A stretch of 64,000 nt of DNA, from assembly GCF_001665685.1 (NCBI RefSeq), contig NZ_LZTB01000114.1:1-64000 (forward strand). Reading direction: 5' to 3'. The notes under the pieces were generated by a model. That model did not search any database and was not told the DNA's origin. It worked only from the letters and a program-made list of their open reading frames with translations. Origin of the DNA: Mycobacterium sp. 852013-50091_SCH5140682 (GTDB lineage Bacteria; Actinomycetota; Actinomycetes; Mycobacteriales; Mycobacteriaceae). How positions within the stretch are numbered: the first letter of the stretch is position 1; each line of letters begins with the position of its first letter. A program made the position numbers and the translations under genes. Below, piece after piece: positions 24,992 through 33,406 of the stretch.

Positions 24992-25657
24992 ATGGCGCAA
25001 ATCGCCGAAGATCTCTTTCTGCTGTTGCTGGACAATGCCTCCGCGCAGCCTGGTCTGGACCGGCGGCGCCGTGAGCGAGTCCTGGCCGCCGCCGTCCTCC
25101 TCGATCTCGCCTACGCGTGCCGGATCCGTCCGGCACTGCCCGACGAGCCCGTGGAACCGGGTCTGCTGATCGCCCTCGAAGGCAACTGGCCGGCGGATCC
25201 GGTCACCGACCCGGCGTTGCAGCTGCTGCGGCGGCGCCCGCTTTCGGCGGAGGCGGCGCTGGCCAAGCTCGGCAAGTCGACCCAGCCCACGCTTGAACTG
25301 CACCTGGAGAACACCGGCCAGATCCACCGGGTTCGCTTGCCGGGCAAAGGTTTTCGTGCGTCGTACTGCTGGCCGCTGACCAATCGAGAGCGGGCCGGGG
25401 TGGCCCGCGCGGCGCTGCTGGGCGCGTTGTTCGACGGGCAGAACCCGGCCCCGGCGATCGCTGCCATCATCTGCCTGCTGCACGCGGTCGACGGTCTCGG
25501 TGCCGTGCTCAGCCTCAACGAGCGGGGCTGGCGCTGGGTGCATGCCCGGGCAACCGAGATCACCACGGGCGCATGGGTCGACGACACCGCCGCCGGGTTA
25601 CCCGAGATGAACCTGGCGGTGACGACGGCGACCGTGCGCCCGGCGTTGATGGGCTAG
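24992..25657 (+). CDS. GOLPH3/VPS74 (GPP34) family protein
   Basis: 221 aa with the GPP34 fold: N-terminal IAEDLFLLLLDN, an all-alpha body, and the family's LPGKGFRASYCWPL loop. Eukaryotic members bind PI4P and recruit glycosyltransferases; actinobacterial members are common, soluble or peripheral, and functionally uncharacterised. Co-directional with greA. It ends before a composite palindrome shared with the convergent metB. Confidence 0.8.
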   Translation: MAQIAEDLFLLLLDNASAQPGLDRRRRERVLAAAVLLDLAYACRIRPALPDEPVEPGLLIALEGNWPADPVTDPALQLLRRRPLSAEAALAKLGKSTQPTLELHLENTGQIHRVRLPGKGFRASYCWPLTNRERAGVARAALLGALFDGQNPAPAIAAIICLLHAVDGLGAVLSLNERGWRWVHARATEITTGAWVDDTAAGLPEMNLAVTTATVRPALMG

Positions 25658-25704
25658 TCACCTTCGCTCGCGAGTCACCTATCTCTCGCGAGTCACCTTC
25701 TCCG

Positions 25705-25763
25705 GCGAGCAGACGCTGCGGCACGCGACACGCCGCAGTTCGCGGACTTTGACGCCTGCTCGC
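25705..25763. terminator. composite palindrome between the GPP34 gene and metB (GCGAGCAG family, member 2)
   Basis: Outer arms GCGAGCAG (25705-25712) and CTGCTCGC (25756-25763) flank an inner perfect stem CTGCGGC/GCCGCAG (25716-25722 with 25732-25738). The core CGGCACGCGACACGCCGC is shared with the element at 50891-50955. It sits between converging genes. Just before it, TCGCGAGTCACCT occurs twice (25671-25700 region). Confidence 0.75.
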
Positions 25764-25768
25764 GGTGG

Positions 25769-26923
25769 TCAGGCGAGAGCCTGCTCCAGGTCGGCCAGCA
25801 AGTCGGCGGGATGTTCGATACCGACCGACAGGCGCACCAGGTCGTCGGGCACCTCCAACTGCGAACCCGCCGTCGAAGCGTGCGTCATCGCGCCGGGGTA
25901 CTCGATCAACGACTCCACTCCCCCGAGCGACTCGGCGAGGATGAAAATCTCTGTGCGCGAGCACAGTTCACGCGCAGCATCCGGGCCGCCACGCAACCGG
26001 ACCGACACCATGCCACCGAAACCGCTCATCTGTCGCGCGGCGACGTCGTGATTGGGGTGGGTCTCCAGTCCCGGATACAGCACCGATTCGACGGCGGGAT
26101 GGCCGACGAGGAATTCGGCGATGAGGGCAGCGTTTTCGCTGTGCTGACGCATCCGCAGCACCAGCGTCTTGAGCCCGCGCATGGTGAGATACGCGTCGAA
26201 CGGGCCCGGCACCGCCCCAGCACCGTTCTGCAGGAACGCGAAAGCCGTGTCGAGCTCCTCGTCGTTGGTCAGCAGCGCACCACCCACCACATCGGAGTGC
26301 CCGCCGATGTACTTGGTGGTGGAGTGCAGCACGATATCCGCGCCGAGCAGCAGCGGCTGCTGCAACGCCGGCGAAGCGAATGTGTTGTCCACCAACACCT
26401 TCACCCCCGACGCCGAGGCGATCTGCACAATCCCTGCGATGTCGGCGATGGACAGCAACGGGTTGGTCGGCGTCTCCACCCAGATCATCCGGGTGGACGG
26501 AGTCATCGCCGCCCGCACGGCGTCGAGGTCCGACAGCGGCGCCGGGGTGTGGGTGATCCCCCAGTGCGAGAAGACCTTGTCGATGAGCCGGAACGTGCCG
26601 CCGTAGGCGTCGTCGGGAATCACGACGTGGTCCCCTGGCCGCAGTACCGCCCGCAGGGCACAGTCGGTGGCGGCCATGCCTGAGCTGAACGCACGCCCGT
26701 AGTCGGCTTCCTCGACCGCGGCCAGCGACGCTTCGAGCGCGGCGCGGGTGGGATTGCCGGTGCGTGCGTACTCGAACCCGCCGCGCAACCCACCGACGCC
26801 GTCTTGGGCGAAGGTCGAGCTGGCGTAGATCGGGGTGTTGACGGCTCCGGTACCCGGGTCGGGACGGTAACCGGCGTGGATGGCTTTTGTGGCCAGGCCG
26901 TGCCACTTGCGCTGTTCACTCAT
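25769..26923 (-). CDS. metB: cystathionine gamma-synthase
   Basis: 384 aa Cys/Met-metabolism PLP enzyme, counterpart of Rv1079. Joins O-succinylhomoserine and cysteine to cystathionine. The PLP Lys is in LHSTTKYIGGHSD (near residue 200), with YARTGNPTR and SLGGVESLIEYP as substrate-binding segments. Gamma-lyase activity cannot be excluded from sequence. Third gene of a pra-RDD-metB set with 12-bp gaps, and paired in function with cbs at 29.7-31.1 kb (transsulfuration in both directions). Confidence 0.92.
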   Translation of the reverse strand: MSEQRKWHGLATKAIHAGYRPDPGTGAVNTPIYASSTFAQDGVGGLRGGFEYARTGNPTRAALEASLAAVEEADYGRAFSSGMAATDCALRAVLRPGDHVVIPDDAYGGTFRLIDKVFSHWGITHTPAPLSDLDAVRAAMTPSTRMIWVETPTNPLLSIADIAGIVQIASASGVKVLVDNTFASPALQQPLLLGADIVLHSTTKYIGGHSDVVGGALLTNDEELDTAFAFLQNGAGAVPGPFDAYLTMRGLKTLVLRMRQHSENAALIAEFLVGHPAVESVLYPGLETHPNHDVAARQMSGFGGMVSVRLRGGPDAARELCSRTEIFILAESLGGVESLIEYPGAMTHASTAGSQLEVPDDLVRLSVGIEHPADLLADLEQALA

Positions 26924-26935
26924 AACCCGTTGAGC

Positions 26936-27583
26936 CTATCCGGACCAACCCTGGTGTGGTCCCGCGACCGGTCCAGGATTCACCGGTACGCACACCGTCG
27001 ACATGATCTTGTCGGCGAAAGTCTGACGCTTGGCGTCCCACAGCGGGAACAGGTAGCCCAGGTAGCAGACGAGACCGTCGACGACATGGACGATCTGACG
27101 CATCAGGGACATGCCGAAACCGATTGGCTCGCCGGTCTTCTCACTGACGACCTGAAATTTCATCGCCTTCTTGCCGATGCTCTGGCCGGTCGTCCCCTGC
27201 CGTTGCCCGTAGTTCCACACCGAGAACGTGAACGGCAGCACCATGCCGAACAGGGCGGCCGTCCCGTACAGAGCGAGCTCACCGCTGGTCGAATAGCCCG
27301 GGCAGCTGAGCTGGCGCCGGCACGTCGATTCACTGCCTGCGACCGAGCCGATGGCCACCGTCAAGATGGCGAACGCGATGACCAGGAACACCGTGACGGG
27401 CAACTGGTCGATCACGAACGCGACCACCCGCGTGCCCCACGGCGTGTACGGATGCTGCGGGGCCCGTGGCTGCGGGTAGGCCTGCTGGGGCTGGTATCCG
27501 GACGTGGGCGCGTAGAACACCGGGATGGGCTCCTGGCCGAAGGTGTTTCCACCCGGGTTGTCGTTCGGCAGCATTGAACTCAT
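26936..27583 (-). CDS. RDD-family membrane protein (Pra paralog)
   Basis: 215 aa: a Pro/Gln/Tyr-rich cytosolic head (about 1-45) and an RDD domain with three to four helices. Conserved RDD features include the first-helix RVVAFVIDQLP and KKAMKFQVVSEKTGEPIGF. It resembles the next gene over most of its length, so the two are tandem paralogs. A pair of Cys in the first external loop (CRRQLSC) may form a disulfide. Role unknown; some RDD proteins act in ion or osmotic balance. Confidence 0.82.
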   Translation of the reverse strand: MSSMLPNDNPGGNTFGQEPIPVFYAPTSGYQPQQAYPQPRAPQHPYTPWGTRVVAFVIDQLPVTVFLVIAFAILTVAIGSVAGSESTCRRQLSCPGYSTSGELALYGTAALFGMVLPFTFSVWNYGQRQGTTGQSIGKKAMKFQVVSEKTGEPIGFGMSLMRQIVHVVDGLVCYLGYLFPLWDAKRQTFADKIMSTVCVPVNPGPVAGPHQGWSG

Positions 27584-27595
27584 GACGACTGCCGA

Positions 27596-28384
27596 TCAGT
27601 AGATCCCGCTGGCAGGAGGACCCGGAACGGGAGGACCCGGCACCGAAGCGGCGGGCACGCAGATGGTCGACATGATCTTGTCGGCGAAGGTTTGCCGCTT
27701 GGCATCCCACAGCGGAAGCAGGTACCCGATGTAGCAGACGGCGCCGTCGGCGATATGGGCGATCTGTCGCACCAGGGACATGCCGAAACCGATTGGCTGG
27801 CCGGTGCTTTCGGAGACCACCTTGAACTTCATCACCTTTTTGCCGATGCTCTGGCCGGTGGTGCCCTGCTTGTAACCGTAGTTCCACACCGCGAAGACGA
27901 GCGGAAGGGTGAACATCACGATCGTCACGAGCGCCATCAAGACCGCGAGGACTCCCGAAGGCGCGGTGCTACTGGAGCAGTCGACGTAGCTGCCGGTGCT
28001 GGTGCACTGGGGCTGTGACGTTCCGACGAGCGCCAGTCCCCCGATGAGCACGACGGCGTAGGCGACCACCAGAATGGCCGCGATGGGTAGCTGATCGATG
28101 AAGAACGCCACCGCGCGGTCAGACCACGGCGTGTAGGAATTCGTGTTGGGCACCTGCGGGTAATAGCCCTGCTGCGGCGCGAAACCCGGTTGGGGTGAGC
28201 CGAATCCGGGCTGAGGACCATAGTTCGGTTGACCGTAGCTCGGTTGCCCGTAGTTCGGTTGGCCATAGCTCGGCTGTCCATAACCGGGCTGCCCATAGCT
28301 CGGCTGTCCGGGGCCGGGCTGGCCGGGGCCCGGCTGGCCAGAGCCGTATCCGGGTCCGTAAGGGTTGGGCGGCATCGCGGTCAT
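27596..28384 (-). CDS. pra: proline-rich antigen homolog, RDD family (Pra)
   Basis: 262 aa, counterpart of Rv1078 in place and build. The head (about 1-80) has repeats of GQPxYGQP, then the RDD membrane domain (RAVAFFIDQLP; KKVMKFKVVSESTGQPIGF). ATG at 28382-28384; the frame runs on to 28417 without a better site. 12 bp upstream of the RDD paralog on the same strand. A 17-bp perfect palindrome lies just before it (28406-28456). Mycobacterial Pra is known as a T-cell antigen; molecular role unknown. Confidence 0.85.
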   Translation of the reverse strand: MTAMPPNPYGPGYGSGQPGPGQPGPGQPSYGQPGYGQPSYGQPNYGQPSYGQPNYGPQPGFGSPQPGFAPQQGYYPQVPNTNSYTPWSDRAVAFFIDQLPIAAILVVAYAVVLIGGLALVGTSQPQCTSTGSYVDCSSSTAPSGVLAVLMALVTIVMFTLPLVFAVWNYGYKQGTTGQSIGKKVMKFKVVSESTGQPIGFGMSLVRQIAHIADGAVCYIGYLLPLWDAKRQTFADKIMSTICVPAASVPGPPVPGPPASGIY

Positions 28385-28405
28385 GGCCAGATGATGCCAT
28401 GGAAG

Positions 28406-28456
28406 CACTGTGCCCACGGTGCCGACCTGTGGGCCGGGTGCACCGTGGGCACAGTG
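28406..28456 (-). terminator. 17-bp perfect inverted repeat between pra and the Pro/Gly-rich gene
   Basis: Arms 28406-28422 (CACTGTGCCCACGGTGC) and 28440-28456 are exact inverse copies, 17-nt loop. It begins 16 bp past the stop of the 28472-29491 gene, so a terminator for that gene is the best reading; being just 22 bp upstream of the pra start, it could also be an operator. Confidence 0.65.
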
Positions 28457-28471
28457 TTGTTGACTTGATTA

Positions 28472-29491
28472 CTACGGGGTCAGCGGAGCAACCTGGGCGC
28501 CGGTGAGCCGACGCCAGGTGTACACCAGGAACAGCGCCGCGACCGGTGCGGCGACCAGCAGGCCGATGCCGCAAAGGAGTTCGCCGACGAAGATGGTCAC
28601 GAAGATGACGATGTAGGCCACCAGGGCATTCACGAAGTTCGACTTGACGAGCTCGAAGCTGGTCTTGATGGCGTCGATCGCGGACAGGTTGCGGTCCAGG
28701 ATGGCGGGCAGGGTGAACAACGTGAAGATGCCCACCACGATGCTGCCGATGAAGCAGAGCGAGCCGATCGCGCTCACCACACCGACGATGAGGCCGGCGA
28801 TGATGAAATTGCCGAGCTGACGCGGCTTGAAGAACGAACCGATGGTCACCGGTTGCCCGTTCGCGATATCGATCACACCGCTCAGATAGGCCGAAGACAC
28901 CACGGCCATGAGCACGATGAGGATCAGACCGCCGACGAGCAGAACAGCGATGCTGCCCGCACCGAGGCTGTAGCTCGCCGAGTATTCGTAGTCCGAGCCA
29001 TAGCTGCCGTACGACGACGTGCTGCTCGTGGCCATTGCCATGGCCAGGCCGTACGCGACACCCGCGATCACACCGACGATCAACCCGTACACCAGCGTCG
29101 GGACGATAAGAGCGGCGGCGTTCTTGCTGAACTTGTTCCACGCCCAGGAGAACGCTTCACCGACGCTGTAGGCAGCGCCCTGCTGCCCGTAACCCGGCGG
29201 CGGATAGCCCGGCGCACCCGGAGGCGGCGGTGGCGGGTAGCCACCCGGTCCGCCGGGAGGAGGAGGCGGCGGGTAACCACCTTGCGGCGGAGGCGGATAG
29301 CCGCCTTGCTGCGGAGGTGGCGGAGGCGGATAGCCGCCACCGCCCTGTGGCTGGAACCCACCACCCTGCGGCGGCTGGTAGCCACCGCCTTGGTGCGGTT
29401 GGTAGCCGCCGCCACCCTGAGGCGGCGGCGGGTAACCTCCGGGTGGAGGCGGCGGGTAGTTTCCGGGCGGCGGTTGATTACTCACGTTCAT
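28472..29491 (-). CDS. Pro/Gly-rich polytopic membrane protein
   Basis: 339 aa. The first ~100 residues are a low-complexity array of GGYPPPP and GGGGYQP units; the rest is a membrane domain with about five or six helices, including a Ser/Tyr-rich external loop (SSYGSYGSDYEY). A homolog sits next to cbs in mycobacteria generally. The head is probably a cytosolic disordered platform. The 239 bp upstream to the cbs stop hold no gene; TATAGATAC on the minus strand near 29631 could be its -10. Confidence 0.78.
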   Translation of the reverse strand: MNVSNQPPPGNYPPPPPGGYPPPPQGGGGYQPHQGGGYQPPQGGGFQPQGGGGYPPPPPPQQGGYPPPPQGGYPPPPPPGGPGGYPPPPPPGAPGYPPPGYGQQGAAYSVGEAFSWAWNKFSKNAAALIVPTLVYGLIVGVIAGVAYGLAMAMATSSTSSYGSYGSDYEYSASYSLGAGSIAVLLVGGLILIVLMAVVSSAYLSGVIDIANGQPVTIGSFFKPRQLGNFIIAGLIVGVVSAIGSLCFIGSIVVGIFTLFTLPAILDRNLSAIDAIKTSFELVKSNFVNALVAYIVIFVTIFVGELLCGIGLLVAAPVAALFLVYTWRRLTGAQVAPLTP

Positions 29492-29730
29492 GGCTCCTAT
29501 CTCGGGTAGCGACCGTCACCCGGTCACCACTGACTGCCAGCACCTAGATGTACAGCGAGCGGAACGGCTCACTGGGGAGATTACGCACCACGGGGCTTGT
29601 TCACATGCCCGTCGCGGCAAAGGCCGTATCTATAGATCGGTCGCGGACCCCCTCCGCAGTCGAGTTTGCTGGATAGCGCTCGCTGACATTACCCGAGAAG
29701 TGGTCGATTGCAGCGCTTCTCACCTGCTGT

Positions 29731-31125
29731 TCAGTGCCGCGCGTTTCCCTCCGAAAGGAACCCGAGCAGGTCGTGACGGGTCAGCACGCCAACGGGCTTG
29801 CCGTCTTCGACGACCATCACCGCGTCGCTGTCCCGAAGCGACTTCGCCGCTGTGCTCACCAACTCTCCCGCGCCGATCAGCGGCAGCGCGGGGCCCATGT
29901 GCTCGGAGACGGCGTCGGCGAGCTTGGCCCGGCCTTCGAATACCGCCGACAGCAGTTCACGTTCCGACACACTGCCGGCCACCTCGCCGGCCATCACGGG
30001 CGGCTCGGCACCGACGACGGGCATCTGGGACACCCCGTACTCGCGCAGGATTCCGATGGCGTCGCGGACCGTCTCCGACGGGTGCGTGTGCACCAGATCG
30101 GGCAGCGCACCGGACTTGCCGCGCAGCACATCTCCGACGGTCGACTGTTCGATCGAGCCGTCCAGGCGGCTGCGCAGGAAGCCGTACGACGACATCCACG
30201 CATCGTTGAAAATCTTTGAGAGATAACCACGTCCGCCGTCGGGCAGCAGCACCACCACGACCGCGTCGGGCCCGGCTTTGCGAGCCACCTCGATGGCTGC
30301 GACCACGGCCATCCCGCAGGATCCACCGACAAGGAGAGCTTCCTCACGGGCCAGCCTGCGGGTCATGTCGAAGGAATCCGCGTCGGAGACCGCGATGATC
30401 TCGTCGGGCACGGTGGGGTCGTAGGCGCTGGGCCAGAAGTCTTCGCCGACACCTTCGACCAGATACGGACGACCGGTTCCGCCGGAGTACACCGACCCTT
30501 CGGGATCGGCCCCGATGATCTGCACCTTCCCGCCGGACACCTCTTTGAGGTACCGGCCGGTCCCGGTGATGGTGCCGCCGGTGCCGACGCCTGCGACGAA
30601 ATGGGTGATCTTGCCGTCGGTGTCGGCCCAGATCTCCGGGCCCGTGCTCTCGTAATGGCTGGCCGGCCCCATCGGGTTGGAGTACTGGTCGGGCTTCCAG
30701 GCCCCGTCGATCTCCCTGACCAGCCGGTCGGAGACGCTGTAGTAGCTGTCGGGATGCTCCGGCGGCACCGCCGTCGGACATACGACTACGTCAGCGCCGT
30801 ACGCGCGCAACACATTCTGCTTGTCCTCGCTGACCTTGTCCGGGCAGACGAAGATGCACTTGTAGCCGCGTTGCTGGGCCACCAAGGCCAGTCCCACCCC
30901 GGTGTTGCCGGATGTCGGCTCGACGATGGTGCCCCCCGGCTTGAGTTCGCCGCTGGCCTCCGCCGCGTCGATCATCTTGACGGCGATGCGGTCCTTGGCA
31001 CTACCACCCGGGTTGAGGTACTCGATCTTGGCGGCCACCAAGCCCGCACCTGTTGGGACAACCGAGTTCAGCTGTACCAGAGGAGTATTGCCGATGAGCT
31101 CACTGACGTGCTTGGCGATGCGCAT
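29731..31125 (-). CDS. cbs: cystathionine beta-synthase
   Basis: 464 aa, same length as Rv1077. Fold-type II PLP enzyme condensing homocysteine and serine to cystathionine (O-acetylserine use is possible). PLP Lys K44 in NPGGSAKDR, PLP-phosphate loop GTGGTITG, substrate loop TSGNTG. The C-terminal ~120 residues are a pair of CBS (Bateman) domains; no heme domain, as in other bacterial forms. Start ATG at 31123-31125 matches the known N-terminus MRIAKH; a GTG two codons upstream is possible. Confidence 0.94.
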   Translation of the reverse strand: MRIAKHVSELIGNTPLVQLNSVVPTGAGLVAAKIEYLNPGGSAKDRIAVKMIDAAEASGELKPGGTIVEPTSGNTGVGLALVAQQRGYKCIFVCPDKVSEDKQNVLRAYGADVVVCPTAVPPEHPDSYYSVSDRLVREIDGAWKPDQYSNPMGPASHYESTGPEIWADTDGKITHFVAGVGTGGTITGTGRYLKEVSGGKVQIIGADPEGSVYSGGTGRPYLVEGVGEDFWPSAYDPTVPDEIIAVSDADSFDMTRRLAREEALLVGGSCGMAVVAAIEVARKAGPDAVVVVLLPDGGRGYLSKIFNDAWMSSYGFLRSRLDGSIEQSTVGDVLRGKSGALPDLVHTHPSETVRDAIGILREYGVSQMPVVGAEPPVMAGEVAGSVSERELLSAVFEGRAKLADAVSEHMGPALPLIGAGELVSTAAKSLRDSDAVMVVEDGKPVGVLTRHDLLGFLSEGNARH

Positions 31126-31154
31126 AGTCACATCGTGTCAGGCCCGCGCGCGGG

Positions 31155-32192
31155 TTACCAGGTGGCCTCTCGAATGTAGTCGCCGATCTGGCGTAGCGAG
31201 CGCGTCGCTTCGGACACCAGAGGCGACGCGAGCTGGAAGACGTGCATCTGACCGGGCCAAACGCGAACCTCCACCGGAACCCCGGCGGCGCCGAGCATGC
31301 GGGCGGCTTTGCGCGCATCGCTGATCAAAACTTCGGAACCGGACACGTGAATGAGCGTGCGCGGCAGGCCCGGCTCGATATGGTCGAGCGGTTCGTAGAC
31401 TTCTTCGCCTTTGCGGCCTGCGGCGTGCTCGACGAGTTCGACGAGAGCTTCGAAGGCGCGAGCGGGGAACATGGCGTCCCGCCGAATGTTCGGATGGTTG
31501 GCGCGGGTGAGGTTGTCGATCTCGAAGAGCGGCGACATCGTGACCAGGGCCGCCGGCTCTTCGCCTTCGGCCAGCAGCCGCTGGGCCAGCGCGAGACCCA
31601 GATAGCCGCCTGCGGAATCGCCCGCAAGCACGATCTGGTCGGGCTCGTAACCCGTGAGCCGTAGCCATTGGTAGGCGTCGTAACAGTCGTCGAGCGCGGT
31701 GCCCACCGAATGCTTGGGGATCATCCGGTAGTTGGCCACCAGCACCGGGCTGTCGGCGTACTGCGACAACGACGACACGATGCCGGAGTGGGTGCTCGCA
31801 CCGCACACGATGAACGCGCCGCCGTGCAGATACAGGATGACGCTGCGCTTGCCGTCGGCCGGCAGCACTCCGTTTGCCCGCACGAGCTGCGCGGTGCAGT
31901 TGGGCAACCCGATCGTCGCCCTGATGGTGCCCGGAGACGGACGCAGCGCCCGCGCCGCGAATTCGACGATGCCGAACGGCCACGGCAGACGTGGAGCATG
32001 GCTACCAATTGCCAGCACCGGTCGGATTGTCAGCATGGCCGCCAGCGAAGCCAGCCGGCCACCCAGGCTCGGGCCATCTTCAACGATCTCTACCGGTGCC
32101 AGGTCACTGACCGGATACTTGCGCGCGCGGTGCAGGCTAGCTGGGCTTATGCCGGCACGATGGGACCTCGAGACCTTACTCGGTGCAGTCAT
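31155..32192 (-). CDS. lipU: HSL-family lipase/esterase LipU
   Basis: 345 aa alpha/beta hydrolase, counterpart of Rv1076. The hormone-sensitive-lipase signature HGGAF forms the oxyanion hole; nucleophile elbow GDSAGG; His in GQMHVF. Start ATG at 32190-32192 with AGGAAG upstream; M. tuberculosis LipU is annotated shorter (297 aa), so a downstream start cannot be excluded. It should hydrolyse short to medium acyl esters. Stop lies 29 bp from the cbs start. Confidence 0.88.
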   Translation of the reverse strand: MTAPSKVSRSHRAGISPASLHRARKYPVSDLAPVEIVEDGPSLGGRLASLAAMLTIRPVLAIGSHAPRLPWPFGIVEFAARALRPSPGTIRATIGLPNCTAQLVRANGVLPADGKRSVILYLHGGAFIVCGASTHSGIVSSLSQYADSPVLVANYRMIPKHSVGTALDDCYDAYQWLRLTGYEPDQIVLAGDSAGGYLGLALAQRLLAEGEEPAALVTMSPLFEIDNLTRANHPNIRRDAMFPARAFEALVELVEHAAGRKGEEVYEPLDHIEPGLPRTLIHVSGSEVLISDARKAARMLGAAGVPVEVRVWPGQMHVFQLASPLVSEATRSLRQIGDYIREATW

Positions 32193-32374
32193 CGCCACCA
32201 CTTCCTACGTCTTTGTAGTGCTAGGTGTGCTACGTCACTCAGACAACCCGGGTAACTTAGCTTGACACCGTCATTCACTTCAACAATCAAATAATCTGAA
32301 TTGATACCGGACTTGATACCGCAACGTAATCGCTGATCCGCGTTCGCCGCGCGCAAAACCCCGTGTGTCGCACC

Positions 32375-32380
32375 TAAACT
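32375..32380 (+). promoter_or_regulatory. -10 box for leaderless SGNH-hydrolase transcript
   Basis: TAAACT ends 6 nt before the GTG at 32387. The GTG has no Shine-Dalgarno sequence, which fits a leaderless mRNA. Confidence 0.65.
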
Positions 32381-32386
32381 TGCGGT

Positions 32387-33373
32387 GTGGGGTCAAGTAG
32401 CGATGCTCCTCGCATCCGCAGCCGTAGTCGGACGCCACGTCGAGCCACCGTCGCCCTGGCGGCCGCTGCGACGCTGGCGTCAACCGGCACGGCCTACATC
32501 GGAGCACGCAATCTGCTGTCCGGGCAGGCCGACCAAGCCCGCCGAGTCATTCCGAAATCCTGGGACATCCCGCCGCGTGCCGATGGCGTGTACGCGCCCG
32601 GCGGTGGGCCGGTACAGCGTTGGGAGCGCGGGGTTCCGTTCGACATCCACCTGATGGTGTTCGGCGATTCGACCGCCACGGGATACGGCTGCCATGAGGC
32701 CGACGAGGTACCGGGAGTCGTGATCGCCCGCGGCGTCGCCGAGCAGTTCGGCAAGCGGATTCGTCTGAGTACCAAGGCAATCGTCGGCGCCACGTCGAAG
32801 GGGTTGTCCGGTCAGATCGACGCCATGTTCGTCGCGGGTCCACCACCGGACGCGGCCGTCATCATGATCGGTGCCAACGACATCACCAAACCGAACGGCA
32901 TCGGCCCGTCGGCGCGACGCCTGGGTGCCGCGGTGCGCAGGCTGCGGTCGGCGGGTGCGGTGGTGGTCGTCGGCACCTGCCCTGACTTCGGGGTCATCAC
33001 CGCGATACCCCAACCGCTGCGCATGGTGGCCCGCAGCCGCGGGTTGCGGCTGGCCCGCGCGCAAGCCGGCGCTGTGCGTGCCGCGGGCGGCGTGCCGGTC
33101 CCGTTCTCCGACCTGCTGGCACCGGACTTCTACAAGGCTCCCGAGTTGCTCTTCTCCCAGGACATGTTCCACCCGTCGGCGGCGGGATATGCGCTGGCGG
33201 CCAGCCAGCTCTTGCCCGCGCTCTGTAATGCCCTGGGCGACTGGGACGGTGCCGAAGCGTTGGAAACCGGGTCGGCGGACGACACGTCGCTGCTGTCACG
33301 ACTGGGCGGTGTGAGCAGGCTCTGGCGGCGGCCGACCGGGGTGCCCGCACCCATCGTGGTGCCCGCGGGTTAG
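32387..33373 (+). CDS. secreted or membrane-anchored SGNH/GDSL esterase (Rv1075c-like)
   Basis: 328 aa. After a basic N-terminus and a hydrophobic segment (about 20-40) comes an SGNH domain: block I FGDST with Ser95, block III GAND, block V DMFHPSAAGY with the Asp/His pair. The M. tuberculosis counterpart Rv1075c is a GDSL esterase. The hydrophobic segment suggests export or anchoring. The last ~40 residues are a tail outside the domain. GTG start is set by the -10 box at 32375. Confidence 0.88.
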   Translation: MGSSSDAPRIRSRSRTPRRATVALAAAATLASTGTAYIGARNLLSGQADQARRVIPKSWDIPPRADGVYAPGGGPVQRWERGVPFDIHLMVFGDSTATGYGCHEADEVPGVVIARGVAEQFGKRIRLSTKAIVGATSKGLSGQIDAMFVAGPPPDAAVIMIGANDITKPNGIGPSARRLGAAVRRLRSAGAVVVVGTCPDFGVITAIPQPLRMVARSRGLRLARAQAGAVRAAGGVPVPFSDLLAPDFYKAPELLFSQDMFHPSAAGYALAASQLLPALCNALGDWDGAEALETGSADDTSLLSRLGGVSRLWRRPTGVPAPIVVPAG

Positions 33374-33382
33374 GTTCGTTTC

Positions 33383-33396
33383 TAGAACACGATCTA
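33383..33396 (+). promoter_or_regulatory. KstR-like palindrome before fadA3 (imperfect)
   Basis: TAGAACACGATCTA fits TNNAACNNGTTNNA at 7 of 8 fixed positions (GTT reads GAT). It lies 11 bp upstream of the fadA3 ATG. The single mismatch makes this a weak call. Confidence 0.35.
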
Positions 33397-33406
33397 GGAG
33401 CCTGCC

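Noticed and set aside
29492..29730. Small gene between cbs and the Pro/Gly-rich gene
   Set aside because: No ORF here has a plausible start, site or protein composition; I see only a possible minus-strand -10 near 29631.
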